Shown here: piece after piece, positions 41,669 to 50,447 of the stretch | How the letters are laid out: every line of letters begins with the position of its first letter | Numbering within the stretch: the first letter of the stretch is position 1 | Source: Candidatus Aminicenantota bacterium | GTDB taxonomy: Bacteria > Acidobacteriota > Aminicenantia > UBA2199 | Length of the DNA stretch: 64,000 nucleotides | Assembly: GCA_026393835.1 (NCBI GenBank) | Contig: JAPKZK010000157.1 | Location: forward strand, 21,685 to 85,684 | Reading direction: 5' to 3' | Notes under the pieces: generated by a model | Database searches by the model: none | Told to the model about the DNA's origin: nothing | Seen by the model: only the letters and a program-made list of their open reading frames with translations | Program-made: the position numbers and the translations under genes

Positions 41669-41905
41669 ATGATTCGTGAATTAGAGACCGTCGCCCTTAC
41701 ACATGATATCGACGTGTATGGCTTGAAAGATGGCGACTTAGGAGCCGTGGTGCACTGCTATGAAGATGGTGACGCCTTTGAAGTGGAATTTGTTGATTTT
41801 GATGGTAAAACCATTGCCCTTCTTACTCTCAACCGGGAGGCTATTCGTTCACTTGGCGGCAGAAAAGTCCTGCACGTTCGAGAACTGTTACCCATTGCAG
41901 TATAA
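41669..41905 (+). CDS. DUF4926 domain protein (putative antitoxin/immunity partner)
   Basis: 78 residues, small SH3-like beta-barrel: ELETVALTHDIDVYGLKDGD, GAVVHCYEDGDAFEVEFVD and GKTIALLTL are the family core. DUF4926 is usually the second gene after DUF6883. TGGAGGTAGAAC precedes the ATG. Immunity or antitoxin function is inference. Confidence 0.78.
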   Translation: MIRELETVALTHDIDVYGLKDGDLGAVVHCYEDGDAFEVEFVDFDGKTIALLTLNREAIRSLGGRKVLHVRELLPIAV

Positions 41906-42323
41906 ATGTATAAAAAACAATCTATGAACAATCTGTAATACTATTTGGCAATTTCTGGTTTTTTTAGCTAGAATTTTCAAGCAACGATCTGGAAAACGTT
42001 TATAGAAAAGCATTTCAAACACCCAAAAAATGGCTGTAATTATTTTTCTTTTTTATTTTTAGCCTGTTTATCCCGATTGCCGGCCATTGACATAATTTCG
42101 CGAGGGGGACATGGAAAGGTGGTGGTTGGGGGGTTTGGGTTACAGGCGGATAAGGAGGCGCCTAATTTCCCCCAATTTAATAGCCACTCCCGTAGGGAGG
42201 CCGCTTTAACTTTGGTTGCGGCTTACCGCGATGCGTAATCTGTGGACACGTTTTTCTTCGCGGTCCTTCGCCTTTTTTGGGTGTCCCGCCGGGACCTTCG
42301 CGGCTATTTTTTTATCAGCTAAT
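41906..42323. other. Gene-free stretch with repeat copy 2 and small hairpins
   Basis: No convincing gene. It holds a CTCCCGTAGGGAG palindrome at about 42187 and, at 42242-42312, the second GTGGACACGTTTTTCTTCGC repeat interrupted by GGTGTCCCGCCGGGACC, itself palindromic. Confidence 0.5.
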
Positions 42324-42352
42324 TTGACAATAGTGTTAAAATCCTCTAAAAT
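42324..42352 (+). promoter_or_regulatory. Promoter of the methyltransferase/radical-SAM/oxidoreductase operon
   Basis: TTGACA (perfect), 17-bp spacer, TAAAAT, 17 bases before the GTG at 42370. Confidence 0.6.
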
Positions 42353-42369
42353 GAACCACCGAGGTAAAC

Positions 42370-43122
42370 GTGCAAAATAAATCGATAGAAAAATATTTTT
42401 TTGACCAGTTCTCTTCTTCAAGAGAATACGATGTGTTTACACCCTACGGGTATAAAACGATCCTGCGGGAATACCTGCAATTGATTCATACCCCTTCCCA
42501 CCGCAAAATCCGGGTCATCGACCTGGGCTGCGGAACCGGCGCATTTACGCGGCAATTTAAACGGGTATTTAACGGCTTAAACGATTATTGCGGCCTCGAT
42601 CTCTCCCTGCAATCGGTCCGCATGGCCACTAAAAAGTCGCCGGGAATCCACTTCTGCGCCGGGGATATCGAAAATTGCTGCTTTAAAGATAATGTCTTCG
42701 ACGTTGTTCTTTTTTCCGGCGTGCTGCACCATTTTATCGACATGGAACCTTGCATGCGCGAAGCGTACCGCATCCTGAGAAACGGCGGCTGCGTCCTCTC
42801 CTATGATCCCAATATTAAAAACCCGCTTATGTGGCTGTACCGGCACCCGTCATCCCCTTTCTTCTCCAACATAGGAATAACGGAAAATGAGCATTTGCTA
42901 TCCCCCGCGGAGGTGACGTCAACTATGGAAAAAGCCGGGTTTACCAATGTGACCACCCATTGTAAAAGCGGCGTCACGTTTAAATACATAGCAACAGAGT
43001 TAGGCCGCTTCCTGCTGCCCCTTTACAATATTTTTGAAACACTATTGGGACTTACCCCGCTGCAATCCAAATACGGCTCCTTTATCATCGGTTACGGGGA
43101 GAAAAGACAAAAGGATGAGTGA
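42370..43122 (+). CDS. Class I SAM-dependent methyltransferase
   Basis: 250 residues starting at GTG. Motif I is VIDLGCGTGAFTRQF (about 57-71), the acidic residue after strand 2 is in CGLDLS, and motif post-II is FDVVLFSGVLHHFIDMEPC. This Methyltransf_11 pattern is typical of enzymes methylating lipids, sugars or small molecules. It overlaps the radical-SAM gene by 8 bases. The three-gene set suggests tailoring of a polysaccharide or lipid product, but the substrate is unknown. Confidence 0.9.
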   Translation: MQNKSIEKYFFDQFSSSREYDVFTPYGYKTILREYLQLIHTPSHRKIRVIDLGCGTGAFTRQFKRVFNGLNDYCGLDLSLQSVRMATKKSPGIHFCAGDIENCCFKDNVFDVVLFSGVLHHFIDMEPCMREAYRILRNGGCVLSYDPNIKNPLMWLYRHPSSPFFSNIGITENEHLLSPAEVTSTMEKAGFTNVTTHCKSGVTFKYIATELGRFLLPLYNIFETLLGLTPLQSKYGSFIIGYGEKRQKDE

Positions 43123-44518
43123 AAATGAAAAAATTGTATTGGCGGTCCCCCTCAGCCGCACTCATTACGTTGTCCCCCCCATCGGCCTGGGTTACCTGGC
43201 GACGGCGCTGCGAAAGGAAGGATTTCATGATATTATCATCGTAGACTGTCTTAAAGAAAACCTGGGCCTTAACGCCCTGGGAAAACGCCTGGAAGTGTTA
43301 AAACCCGCCGTGGTGGGCTTCCAGGTGTACTCGTATGATTTTCCATTTGTGCTCAAGGCGATTGCGGCGCTAAAAAAACTGCTGCCCGATGTGGTAGTCG
43401 TTATCGGCGGCCCGCATGTGTCGGCCACACAGGCAACAGCACTCCGGGAATTGCCGGGAGCGGATTTCGGTTTCATCGGCGAAGGGGAACCGGGCCTGCC
43501 TTTGTTGTTGAAACGCCTGTTAAGGGGCGAAAACCTCCCCTACTCCACTATCCCCGGGCTTGTTTACCGCGAGGGCGAGGATATTCTTGTAAACCCCCGT
43601 GCGCTGATGCCGGACCTTGATGTGTTGGGCATCCCGGCCTGGGACCTGATGGTCCCGGCGGAATACCCGGACAGTCCGCAAGGGGGGTTTTACAGGCATT
43701 TCCCGATTGCCCCGGTTTCGACTACCCGCGGTTGTCCTTATTCCTGTACCTTTTGCGGCAGCGCGGTGAATATGGGCAAGAAGTTGCGTCCCCGAAGTAT
43801 CCCCATGGTGCTGAAGGAAATGCGCCTGCTTTACGACGATTACGGCGTCCGGGAGTTTCATATTATCGATGATATGTTCAATTTCGATAAGCAGCGGGTG
43901 CTGGATTTTTGTAACGGCATCCGGGAACAGGGTATGGTAATCAGTTATACGTTTCCCAATGGGTTGAGGTTGAACCTCCTGGACCGTGAGATGTTGGAAA
44001 TGATGAAAGAAACGGGCGCGTATTCTTTTAATGTGGGCATTGAAAGTGGGTCCCAGCGAATCCTGGACCGTATGAAAAAAGGTCTGACCCTGGAGTTGAT
44101 CGAGGAGAAAGTGAACTTGATTGTAGAAACGGGTCTTGAGCCCTGTGGTTTTTTTATAATTGGGTTCCCTGGGGAAACGGTAGAAGATATTAGGGCCACT
44201 ATTGCTTTTGCCCGACGGTTGAAATTAAAGCGGGCGCATTTTAGTAATTTCCTGCCTTTGCCGGGCACTGAGGCGACGCGGGAGTTGCTGAAAAATAATG
44301 AGTTGGAAGAATTGGCCTGGGGGAATTTGTTTTATTCGAGAGTGCCTTATGCCCCGGAGGGTATGTCGAAAAAGGAATTGAAGGGTTGGCAGCGGCGGGC
44401 GTATTTTTCGTTTTATCTTCGGCCTGTGATTTTGTTTAGGATGGTTTCGGAGATCAAGAGTTTCAATCATTTCAGGATGACGATTAAAAGAGTATGGGAT
44501 TATTTGTTTCGAAGGTAA
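43115..44518 (+). CDS. B12-binding-domain radical SAM protein
   Basis: 467 residues from the ATG at 43115 (upstream in-frame codons lie inside the methyltransferase gene). N-terminal cobalamin-binding fold with PPIGLGYLATALR and VVVIGGPHVSATQATAL; radical-SAM cluster Cys207/Cys211/Cys214 in GCPYSCTFCGS; then FHIIDDMFNFDKQRVLDFCN, VGIESGSQRILDRMKKG and GFFIIGFPGET. The lack of a His in the B12 loop suggests base-off binding without His ligation. Such enzymes methylate unactivated carbons or rearrange natural-product precursors. Its stop overlaps the edge of a 59-bp palindromic element. Confidence 0.93.
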   Translation: MSENEKIVLAVPLSRTHYVVPPIGLGYLATALRKEGFHDIIIVDCLKENLGLNALGKRLEVLKPAVVGFQVYSYDFPFVLKAIAALKKLLPDVVVVIGGPHVSATQATALRELPGADFGFIGEGEPGLPLLLKRLLRGENLPYSTIPGLVYREGEDILVNPRALMPDLDVLGIPAWDLMVPAEYPDSPQGGFYRHFPIAPVSTTRGCPYSCTFCGSAVNMGKKLRPRSIPMVLKEMRLLYDDYGVREFHIIDDMFNFDKQRVLDFCNGIREQGMVISYTFPNGLRLNLLDREMLEMMKETGAYSFNVGIESGSQRILDRMKKGLTLELIEEKVNLIVETGLEPCGFFIIGFPGETVEDIRATIAFARRLKLKRAHFSNFLPLPGTEATRELLKNNELEELAWGNLFYSRVPYAPEGMSKKELKGWQRRAYFSFYLRPVILFRMVSEIKSFNHFRMTIKRVWDYLFRR

Positions 44519-44572
44519 CCAGGGGGCTTTTTTGAAAAACCGCCCCGCCGGTACGGACCCCCGAAAAACTTT
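44514..44572 (-). repeat. 59-bp palindromic element, intergenic copy
   Basis: Reverse complement of 36863-36921 with two mismatches. It begins at the stop codon of the radical-SAM gene and lies in the gap before the FAD oxidoreductase. Confidence 0.85.
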
Positions 44573-44596
44573 AGGTTAATAGAAGTTTTGGGAAGT

Positions 44597-44625
44597 CCAG
44601 AAACCCTTTTTCAAAAGGGTTTTTG
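44597..44625. terminator. Hairpin with T run after the radical-SAM gene
   Basis: AAACCCTTTTT-C-AAAAGGGTTTTT forms a 9-10 bp stem that ends in T residues. It may attenuate transcription into the oxidoreductase gene, or be part of the repeat-rich spacer. Confidence 0.4.
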
Positions 44626-44649
44626 GTCGCCGAAGGCACACTTTAACCA

Positions 44650-45981
44650 ATGATAACAATGCAAAAAACAGAAAAAATCGCGGTTGTCGGCGCCGGCATA
44701 ATGGGCCTTACCCTGGCTTATCGACTACTTAACCAGGGATACGACGTTTCCATCTTCGAAAAAGACGACCGCACCGGCGGTATGTCAGCCTCTTTCGACT
44801 TTGACGGCCTATACATCGAACGATATTATCACTTCTTGTGCAAACCGGACGTTCCCGTTTTCCAATTACTAAAAGAACTGGACATCGACCATCTCTTAAC
44901 CTGGAAAGAAACCAAAATGGGATTCTTCTACGAAGGAAAACTCTACCCCTGGGGCAATCCCCTGGCCTTGCTAAAGTTCCCGGGATTAGGATTGTTATCC
45001 AAAATTCGCTTCGGTTTGCAGGTTTTCCTGTCTATTAAACACAACAAATGGGATAAACTGGACCGGATGACTGCCGTGGAATGGATTAAACGTTTCGAAG
45101 GGGAGAAAGCATACCGGGTTTTATGGGACAGTTTGCTCCGTTTGAAGTTTCACAATTTCAGGGAGGAATTATCAGCGGCCTGGGTATGGAGTCGGTTACG
45201 GCGCGTGGGTGTGTCGCGGAAAAATATGTTTCACGAAACCCTCGCTTACCTGGACGGCGGCGTGGCTAAACTCCTGGCAACGCTGGAAACTAAAATAAAA
45301 CAGATGGGGGGGGAAATTTTCCTGGGGTCGGAAGTTACACATATATATATAGGTATGCCTGAAAATAAAATCACGGGGGTCAAAGTAAATGGACAAGAGA
45401 TTCGTTTCGATAAGGTAATTACCACGATCCCGCTTCCTTATATACCACAGCTTGCCCCCGGTTTACCCGGGGACGTGATCGAAAGGTACAAACGGTTGGA
45501 CAACATCGGGGTGGTCTGTGTAATTTTGAAGCTCAGCCATCCGTTAACGGAAAATTTCTGGTTGAATATCAGCGACAGCGTCATCGATCTGCCGGGGGTT
45601 ATCGAGTTTTCCAATCTCCGGCCTTTTGAAGAGAAGATCGTTTATTTTCCTTTTTATCTCCATCGGGCGCATCCGTGGTTTTCAGAGCCGGACGCACATT
45701 TTATTGAAATGGTGAAAAGGTATTGTAAGAGAATTAATAAGGAGTTTACCGGGGATTGGGTATTAGCGGAGAGAGTGCATCGATATGAGTGTGCGCAGCC
45801 GGTGTGTCCGCCGGGATTTTTGGATATGCTGCCGCCGGTAAAAACTGAGGTAGAGGGATTATATATCGTGGACACGTCGTATTATTACCCGGAGGACCGG
45901 TCTTTGTCCGAGAGTATCCGGGCGGCGCAGGAATTGGCAAAGGAATTAGGTTTCCCGGTCAGTCCGGTTAACAATGCTTAA
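44650..45981 (+). CDS. NAD(P)/FAD-dependent oxidoreductase (amine oxidase/desaturase-like)
   Basis: 443 residues. FAD-binding loop VVGAGIMGLTLAYRLL (G14-G19) followed by FEKDDRTGGM is the GG-doublet flavoprotein mark; IERYYHFLCKPD and the C-terminal GLYIVDTSYYYPEDRSLSES complete the FAD site. Relatives include protoporphyrinogen oxidase-like proteins, UDP-galactopyranose mutase-like enzymes and isoprenoid desaturases found in envelope-biosynthesis clusters. The last 121 bases are duplicated at 49660-49780 (94% identity), where the ending differs (LGSDE instead of LGFPVSPVNNA). The native 3' end may be the distant copy, this gene having been resealed after insertion of the STAND unit. Confidence 0.88.
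   Translation: MITMQKTEKIAVVGAGIMGLTLAYRLLNQGYDVSIFEKDDRTGGMSASFDFDGLYIERYYHFLCKPDVPVFQLLKELDIDHLLTWKETKMGFFYEGKLYPWGNPLALLKFPGLGLLSKIRFGLQVFLSIKHNKWDKLDRMTAVEWIKRFEGEKAYRVLWDSLLRLKFHNFREELSAAWVWSRLRRVGVSRKNMFHETLAYLDGGVAKLLATLETKIKQMGGEIFLGSEVTHIYIGMPENKITGVKVNGQEIRFDKVITTIPLPYIPQLAPGLPGDVIERYKRLDNIGVVCVILKLSHPLTENFWLNISDSVIDLPGVIEFSNLRPFEEKIVYFPFYLHRAHPWFSEPDAHFIEMVKRYCKRINKEFTGDWVLAERVHRYECAQPVCPPGFLDMLPPVKTEVEGLYIVDTSYYYPEDRSLSESIRAAQELAKELGFPVSPVNNA
45832..45952 (+). repeat. 121-bp direct repeat, copy 1 (3' end of the oxidoreductase gene)
   Basis: Matches 49660-49780 with 7 differences in 121 bases and the same reading frame (LYIVDTSYYYPEDRSL). Confidence 0.9.
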
Positions 45982-48900
45982 TCTTCCCCCGCAATTTTGG
46001 CCAGATTTTTCCTTGCCTTATCCAGGTTAGGGTGTCCAGTCGGAAAGAGTTTTTCCATGATGACCACCGAACGTCGTGCATAGTCCAGCGCCCGGTCCAA
46101 TTGCCCCAGAGCTTGATATATCGCCGATAAATTATGGTACGATGCGGCTAAGTCGGGGTGGACCGGATTCAACACGGATTCCTGGATTTTTAACGCCTTT
46201 TCCTGGTACTCCAGCGCCCGGTCCAATTGCCCCAGGGCTTTATATATCGTTGATAAATTGTTGTACGACGTGGCTAAATGGGGATGGATTGGGGAGAACA
46301 CGGCTTCCCAAATTTTTTGCGCCTTGTCCTGGTATTCCAGCGCCCGCTCCAATTGCCCCAGGGCCTGGTAGATCATCGCCAAATTGTTGTACGACGCGGC
46401 TAAGTCGGGATGATTTTGAGCCAAAACAGCTTCACGAATTTTCAGTACTTTCTCCTGGAATTCCAGCGCCTTTTCAAGTTGTCCCAGGTTGTTATAAATC
46501 GAAGAGAGATTGTTATAAGACAAAACCAATGACGGATGGTTGGCATCGAAAATAATCTCTTTAATTGCTAATGTCATTATTTGATATTCCAATGCCTTCT
46601 CTATATTCCCCATTCCATGATATACCGCCGATAAATTATTCGCCAGGTTTGCGATGAGTTCATCATTTTCTCGTATATGCGCCAATATCGATTCGGCCAT
46701 AAGGGCAAACTCTCTTTTATCAAAAGGATTATCACCAGGCTCCAGGGTTAATTTGTTACCGATTGCTGTTATTAAATCTTCACAGCGATCAATGCCGGGG
46801 GATACTTTATAGCGAACGACTTCCTGGATCACCGGGTGAACCAGGATTCGAAAACCATGCCTGGTCATCCATCCTTTTGTTATGAGTTGATTGATATTCT
46901 CTCGGGTTTCCAGGTTCAACCACTCACAGAAATCATTGATGTGAATATAAACCGCGGGAAGTACCGATAAATTCGCCAATATATGGAATTCATTTTCAGA
47001 TATACCTGAAAGATCAAATATTGTCAGTAGATGATCAAACAAAGGTTTGCGATCCCTTTCATGCCAAAAAGTGCTTATAGGCTCATTAAAAATTTCATTA
47101 ATATTAAATCCCTTCTGCTCCAATAGCTCATACAACTGCCGGACACCGATAGCTCTATTCCATGCCGTCTTGGCCAGTAATTCTATAGTTAACGGGTGAT
47201 TTCCCGCTAACGCGATGATTTTTTTGACCTCTGTTTCACCTTCTCTGACGTTATAGTATTCATAAAACAAGTCCACGCAAGCCCCGGTGTTTAATCCCTC
47301 CAGGGTGAACGTTGGGAAGCCGTCAACCTGTGCACGAGAATTGGCCATCACCTTAAAATTCCCCGGTAACGAAACAATGGTATCGAGGTCATTATCATTG
47401 GGATTATTGATGTTGTCGAACACCAGGAGGATTTTCCCTTCCAGGCGTTTCAAATAAGATACGATCTTATGGAACCGCTCATCCGGGGTATCGGTTTCCC
47501 GGATACCGGGGATTTCAATAGTGACACTGGTGAGAATTGATTCTTTAATGGAGGCGATGCCGTCGATCCATCCGGCATAGTTATAATTATAGTATTGATC
47601 CAGGAAAAATTGTTTGCATAATTCCGTCTTTCCGATTCCGCCCAGACCGTTGACCATTATTTTATTGTTTATGTTTTCCAGGTGTTCTTCTATAGCCTTG
47701 AGCTCATTTTTACGGCCGATGAACTTAACTTTTCGAGGTGGAAAATTTGTCAGCAAGTATGTATCACCTGCTTTGTCGCCCTTTTTTACCCCCCGCCGTT
47801 CTTTTCTTTTAACAATGACTTTTACATAGCGAGACTTCCGGTTCTGGTAGAAAATTGCAGGCGTTAGAGCCTTTTTTTTCAATTCCTGCTGGATTCGTCG
47901 GATACCTTTCCCGGCGCGTTCAACAATACCGTACAGGAAGAAGACCGTTGAAATCTCTTTATTTATCGGCAGGGAAATATTGATTTCTTCGAGATGATCT
48001 AGAGAGATTTCGTCTGGGAAATTACCGGGGTTTACTATCTCCAGCCGGTCCGGGTATAATTCCACCTGGATATTAGAGAGAATATCATCCCCATAATCCC
48101 GGTGTACAAAAGCGTTGGCCAGCAATTCCCGGATAACCGCCAGGGGAATTTCATAATCTTCGGCTTCCCGGGTATAGACATCCCTGATGAGATAGAGGTT
48201 CTTTTTCAAATGGTCTACTATCGCGAAGTACTGCTCTAAAAGGTTGCCGTTAACGGCTATGTTAATGATTGGTTTTGATATATCTTCGGTTTCAAATACG
48301 AAAAATTTTGCAGGTGTTGCGGTTTGACACACCTCGGGGATATTTTTCCCAAAGCATAAATATGTTCCTTTTAACAGGTATTTATCCGCCATCATCAAAT
48401 GAAAATGGTCTAACTTCTTTTCAAGGGTGTCCATATTTTTCCCGATAAACTCCACTATTACCCGTTCCTGGTTCATAAAATTCAGTAATCGGTCCGAATC
48501 AAGGTCTGTTAATTTTTTACCTTGCAGTGGATGTGACGTACTGCTATGCCGGTTACTGACGATCTGCCTGGTTTCCGCAAGAAAAGTCTCAAATTCGGAC
48601 TGCCCCTGATGATGCGTTGGGAAATTATTTTTTAGATATAACAATATATCCCTTGATAAGATATTTTCAAGACGGTCGATGGTATCGAATTCATTGATCA
48701 ATACCCGGTTATCGCTTTCAATTGAATTCTTTAATTCAAGAATTTCTTTAAATTTTTCGACTTCATCTATCTTACCTGGTGAATACCCTGTTTTAAAGTA
48801 CACAAATACCTTTTTTCCCAGTTTAAGAGCCAGGTGAAGCTCAGCCAGGGTAAAGGTTCCCACCTTCGAGTAAAAAAGAACAATCACCGGATTACATTCT

Positions 48901-49127
48901 TTCAAAAGTTCATCGATTTTTTCCTGGATGGTGGGCGTATCGACACTACCGCTTTCCATATCGGTTTCATACCTCACCGGCTCAATATGAACATCTATGA
49001 TTTTTTGGAGATAATTCAAAACCGAGGCGGCTCGTTCTCTTTCATGATGGAGTTCGGCTGAGGATGCGATAAAAGTTCTCAATCGGGTTTTGAACTTGAT
49101 GTCTGCCCCTGATTCCGTTAAATCCAC
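45978..49127 (-). CDS. STAND protein: DUF4062-like, HATPase_c_4, NB-ARC, TPR
   Basis: A 1049-residue protein. Residues about 10-165 resemble DUF4062, a TIR-like fold (FIASSAELHHERERAA, IVLFYSKVGTFTLAE, KVFVYFKTGYSP). About 200-310 are of unclear fold. About 320-440 match the RecG-related HATPase_c_4 region (VIRELLANAFVHRDYGDDIL, GIVERAGKGIRRIQQEL). NB-ARC runs from about 470 with FIGRKNELKAIEEHL, Walker A GLGGIGKTE (about 495) and Walker B ILLVFDNINNP. The last 250 residues are five 42-residue TPR units (ALEYQEKALKIQ...). It is probably a ligand-sensing conflict protein with a TIR-like effector. The gene follows a 138-residue protein by 3 bases and overlaps the oxidoreductase stop convergently by 4 bases. 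Confidence 0.9.
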   Translation of the reverse strand: MDLTESGADIKFKTRLRTFIASSAELHHERERAASVLNYLQKIIDVHIEPVRYETDMESGSVDTPTIQEKIDELLKECNPVIVLFYSKVGTFTLAELHLALKLGKKVFVYFKTGYSPGKIDEVEKFKEILELKNSIESDNRVLINEFDTIDRLENILSRDILLYLKNNFPTHHQGQSEFETFLAETRQIVSNRHSSTSHPLQGKKLTDLDSDRLLNFMNQERVIVEFIGKNMDTLEKKLDHFHLMMADKYLLKGTYLCFGKNIPEVCQTATPAKFFVFETEDISKPIINIAVNGNLLEQYFAIVDHLKKNLYLIRDVYTREAEDYEIPLAVIRELLANAFVHRDYGDDILSNIQVELYPDRLEIVNPGNFPDEISLDHLEEINISLPINKEISTVFFLYGIVERAGKGIRRIQQELKKKALTPAIFYQNRKSRYVKVIVKRKERRGVKKGDKAGDTYLLTNFPPRKVKFIGRKNELKAIEEHLENINNKIMVNGLGGIGKTELCKQFFLDQYYNYNYAGWIDGIASIKESILTSVTIEIPGIRETDTPDERFHKIVSYLKRLEGKILLVFDNINNPNDNDLDTIVSLPGNFKVMANSRAQVDGFPTFTLEGLNTGACVDLFYEYYNVREGETEVKKIIALAGNHPLTIELLAKTAWNRAIGVRQLYELLEQKGFNINEIFNEPISTFWHERDRKPLFDHLLTIFDLSGISENEFHILANLSVLPAVYIHINDFCEWLNLETRENINQLITKGWMTRHGFRILVHPVIQEVVRYKVSPGIDRCEDLITAIGNKLTLEPGDNPFDKREFALMAESILAHIRENDELIANLANNLSAVYHGMGNIEKALEYQIMTLAIKEIIFDANHPSLVLSYNNLSSIYNNLGQLEKALEFQEKVLKIREAVLAQNHPDLAASYNNLAMIYQALGQLERALEYQDKAQKIWEAVFSPIHPHLATSYNNLSTIYKALGQLDRALEYQEKALKIQESVLNPVHPDLAASYHNLSAIYQALGQLDRALDYARRSVVIMEKLFPTGHPNLDKARKNLAKIAGED

Positions 49128-49130
49128 CAG

Positions 49131-49547
49131 TTAAAAACTCCTTGAATTAACGGACTGGTTATAAATATTCCCCCTATTATCAACGAATTTATTTAAGATG
49201 ATCTGGGTTTCGACGATCTTGTTTTTTCCTCTTTTTTTATTTCTCAGGATTACGCCAGGGGGGGGGATGCTTTTGGGAGATGAAGAAACATTTTGGGATT
49301 CATTTCCCAGGATTTGCCGGATTTCGCTGTGATGTTCGATGAAATCTTCAAGGTTCCTAATAATGCCGGGGTTTTTCTCCAGTGCCTGGTTGATGATATA
49401 TGATAGAGCAATGAAATCGCCATCTTTCAAGGATGAGTCGATTGTGGCTAATTTTATTTTCAGGTATTCGGCTGTTATTTTGCCTTTTTCTTTCATCAGT
49501 TCCCGGCGAATAATTTCAGCCAGGCGTTCTTTTTTTTTGTCACTCAT
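49131..49547 (-). CDS. Hypothetical protein, first gene of the STAND operon
   Basis: 138 residues, not recognised. About 1-85 are helical and charged (LAEIIRRELMKEKGKITAEY, IIRNLEDFIEHHSEIRQILG); 86-105 are Ser/Pro-rich; the tail IVETQIILNKFVDNRGNIYN is beta-like. A helical death-like module with a flexible linker would suit an adaptor for the STAND protein, whose start lies 3 bases after this stop. CTGGAGGTTCGGT precedes the ATG. Function unknown. Confidence 0.65.
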   Translation of the reverse strand: MSDKKKERLAEIIRRELMKEKGKITAEYLKIKLATIDSSLKDGDFIALSYIINQALEKNPGIIRNLEDFIEHHSEIRQILGNESQNVSSSPKSIPPPGVILRNKKRGKNKIVETQIILNKFVDNRGNIYNQSVNSRSF

Positions 49548-49567
49548 ACCGAACCTCCAGCGGTATA

Positions 49568-49596
49568 TTTATAGCACAAAAAACAATTTTTGTCTA
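49568..49596 (-). promoter_or_regulatory. Promoter of the STAND operon
   Basis: Minus strand: TAGACA, 17-bp spacer, TATAAA, about 20 bases before the ATG. It lies inside the interval bounded by the two 121-bp repeats, so the inserted unit carries its own promoter. Confidence 0.5.
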
Positions 49597-49659
49597 TTCT
49601 TTTGAAAAATGACATACCCCCACATGGCATTGGCATATTCTTACCTGCTCCTTTTTTAT

Positions 49660-49791
49660 CCGCCGGTAAAAACCGGGGTAGAGGGATTATATATCGTGGA
49701 CACGTCGTATTATTACCCGGAGGACCGTTCGTTGTCGGGGAGTATCCGGGAGGCGCAGGAATTGGCAAAGGAATTAGGTTCGGATGAATGA
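49660..49791 (+). pseudogene. Detached 3' end of an FAD oxidoreductase gene (repeat copy 2)
   Basis: 121 bases (49660-49780) duplicate the end of the oxidoreductase gene at 45832, then the frame ends ELGSDE with TGA at 49789-49791. A weakly similar frame continues upstream (YPHMALAYSYLLL). An ATG at 49788 overlaps this TGA as ATGA and reads MKKYDFRN, which looks like the coupled start of a next operon gene now cut off by the Septu genes. No start codon belongs to this fragment. Confidence 0.75.
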
Positions 49792-49803
49792 AAAAGTACG
49801 ATT

Positions 49804-50445
49804 TCAGGAATACCTGGAAAGTCTCTCCTTAAGATAGCATATAACAGCCCCGCAAAATGGTTTATATTTACCGTCTTTTCCGCGACACTCCCATTTTAGA
49901 ATTTCCTTTTCCAAAAGATTTTTTGGCCACTTTCCCTCGGGCTTAACTGCCAACAAATTGCGGATAGCAATATCCAGGGCAATTTTTCTATTTTCGCTGA
50001 GGGTCTGCTGATTTAAATTCAAAACAGAATTTAATTCCTGTTCAACTTTCTTATTATCCGAATCCACTTCCCCACTACTTCTAAATTTTATCAGCGTTTC
50101 GCAATTAGGATTTGTCGGATCGATGGAGATTTCTTTGTCTCCTTTGCTGCGATCACAATGCGGTAAATGTTTGGGATTTCCCTCATTCCCATCACAAACC
50201 GCAAGCAAATTACGGTAATTCAATTGTAGTCCAGGATAAAGACTTTGGGGCTTCCAATGCTCGATATGCGCTTTCCCAGGTTCCGCGGTTATGCCCTGCA
50301 TGCAATAACAACATATAAAATGTTGCTCTTCCAGCAATGCCTGTAATAACTCGCTTTTATCCTTAATTCCATCAAAATATGCACCCGGGATTGACCGGTA
50401 GTGTTTTAATGATTTGGGCTCCCGGCGTTTTTTTATATATTTCAT
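49804..50445 (-). CDS. ptuB: HNH endonuclease PtuB of a Septu system
   Basis: 213 residues from the ATG at 50445 (a TTG two codons earlier overlaps the ptuA stop). It belongs to the TIGR02646/retron-associated HNH family: CCYCMQGI, then AHIEHWKPQS, NYRNLLAVCDGNEG and HCDRSKGDKEI supply zinc and catalytic residues. PtuB is the nuclease of Septu, anti-phage systems in which PtuA controls cleavage. No reverse transcriptase is present, which argues against a retron. It lies directly downstream of ptuA. Confidence 0.88.
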   Translation of the reverse strand: MKYIKKRREPKSLKHYRSIPGAYFDGIKDKSELLQALLEEQHFICCYCMQGITAEPGKAHIEHWKPQSLYPGLQLNYRNLLAVCDGNEGNPKHLPHCDRSKGDKEISIDPTNPNCETLIKFRSSGEVDSDNKKVEQELNSVLNLNQQTLSENRKIALDIAIRNLLAVKPEGKWPKNLLEKEILKWECRGKDGKYKPFCGAVICYLKERLSRYS

Positions 50446-50447
50446 CT

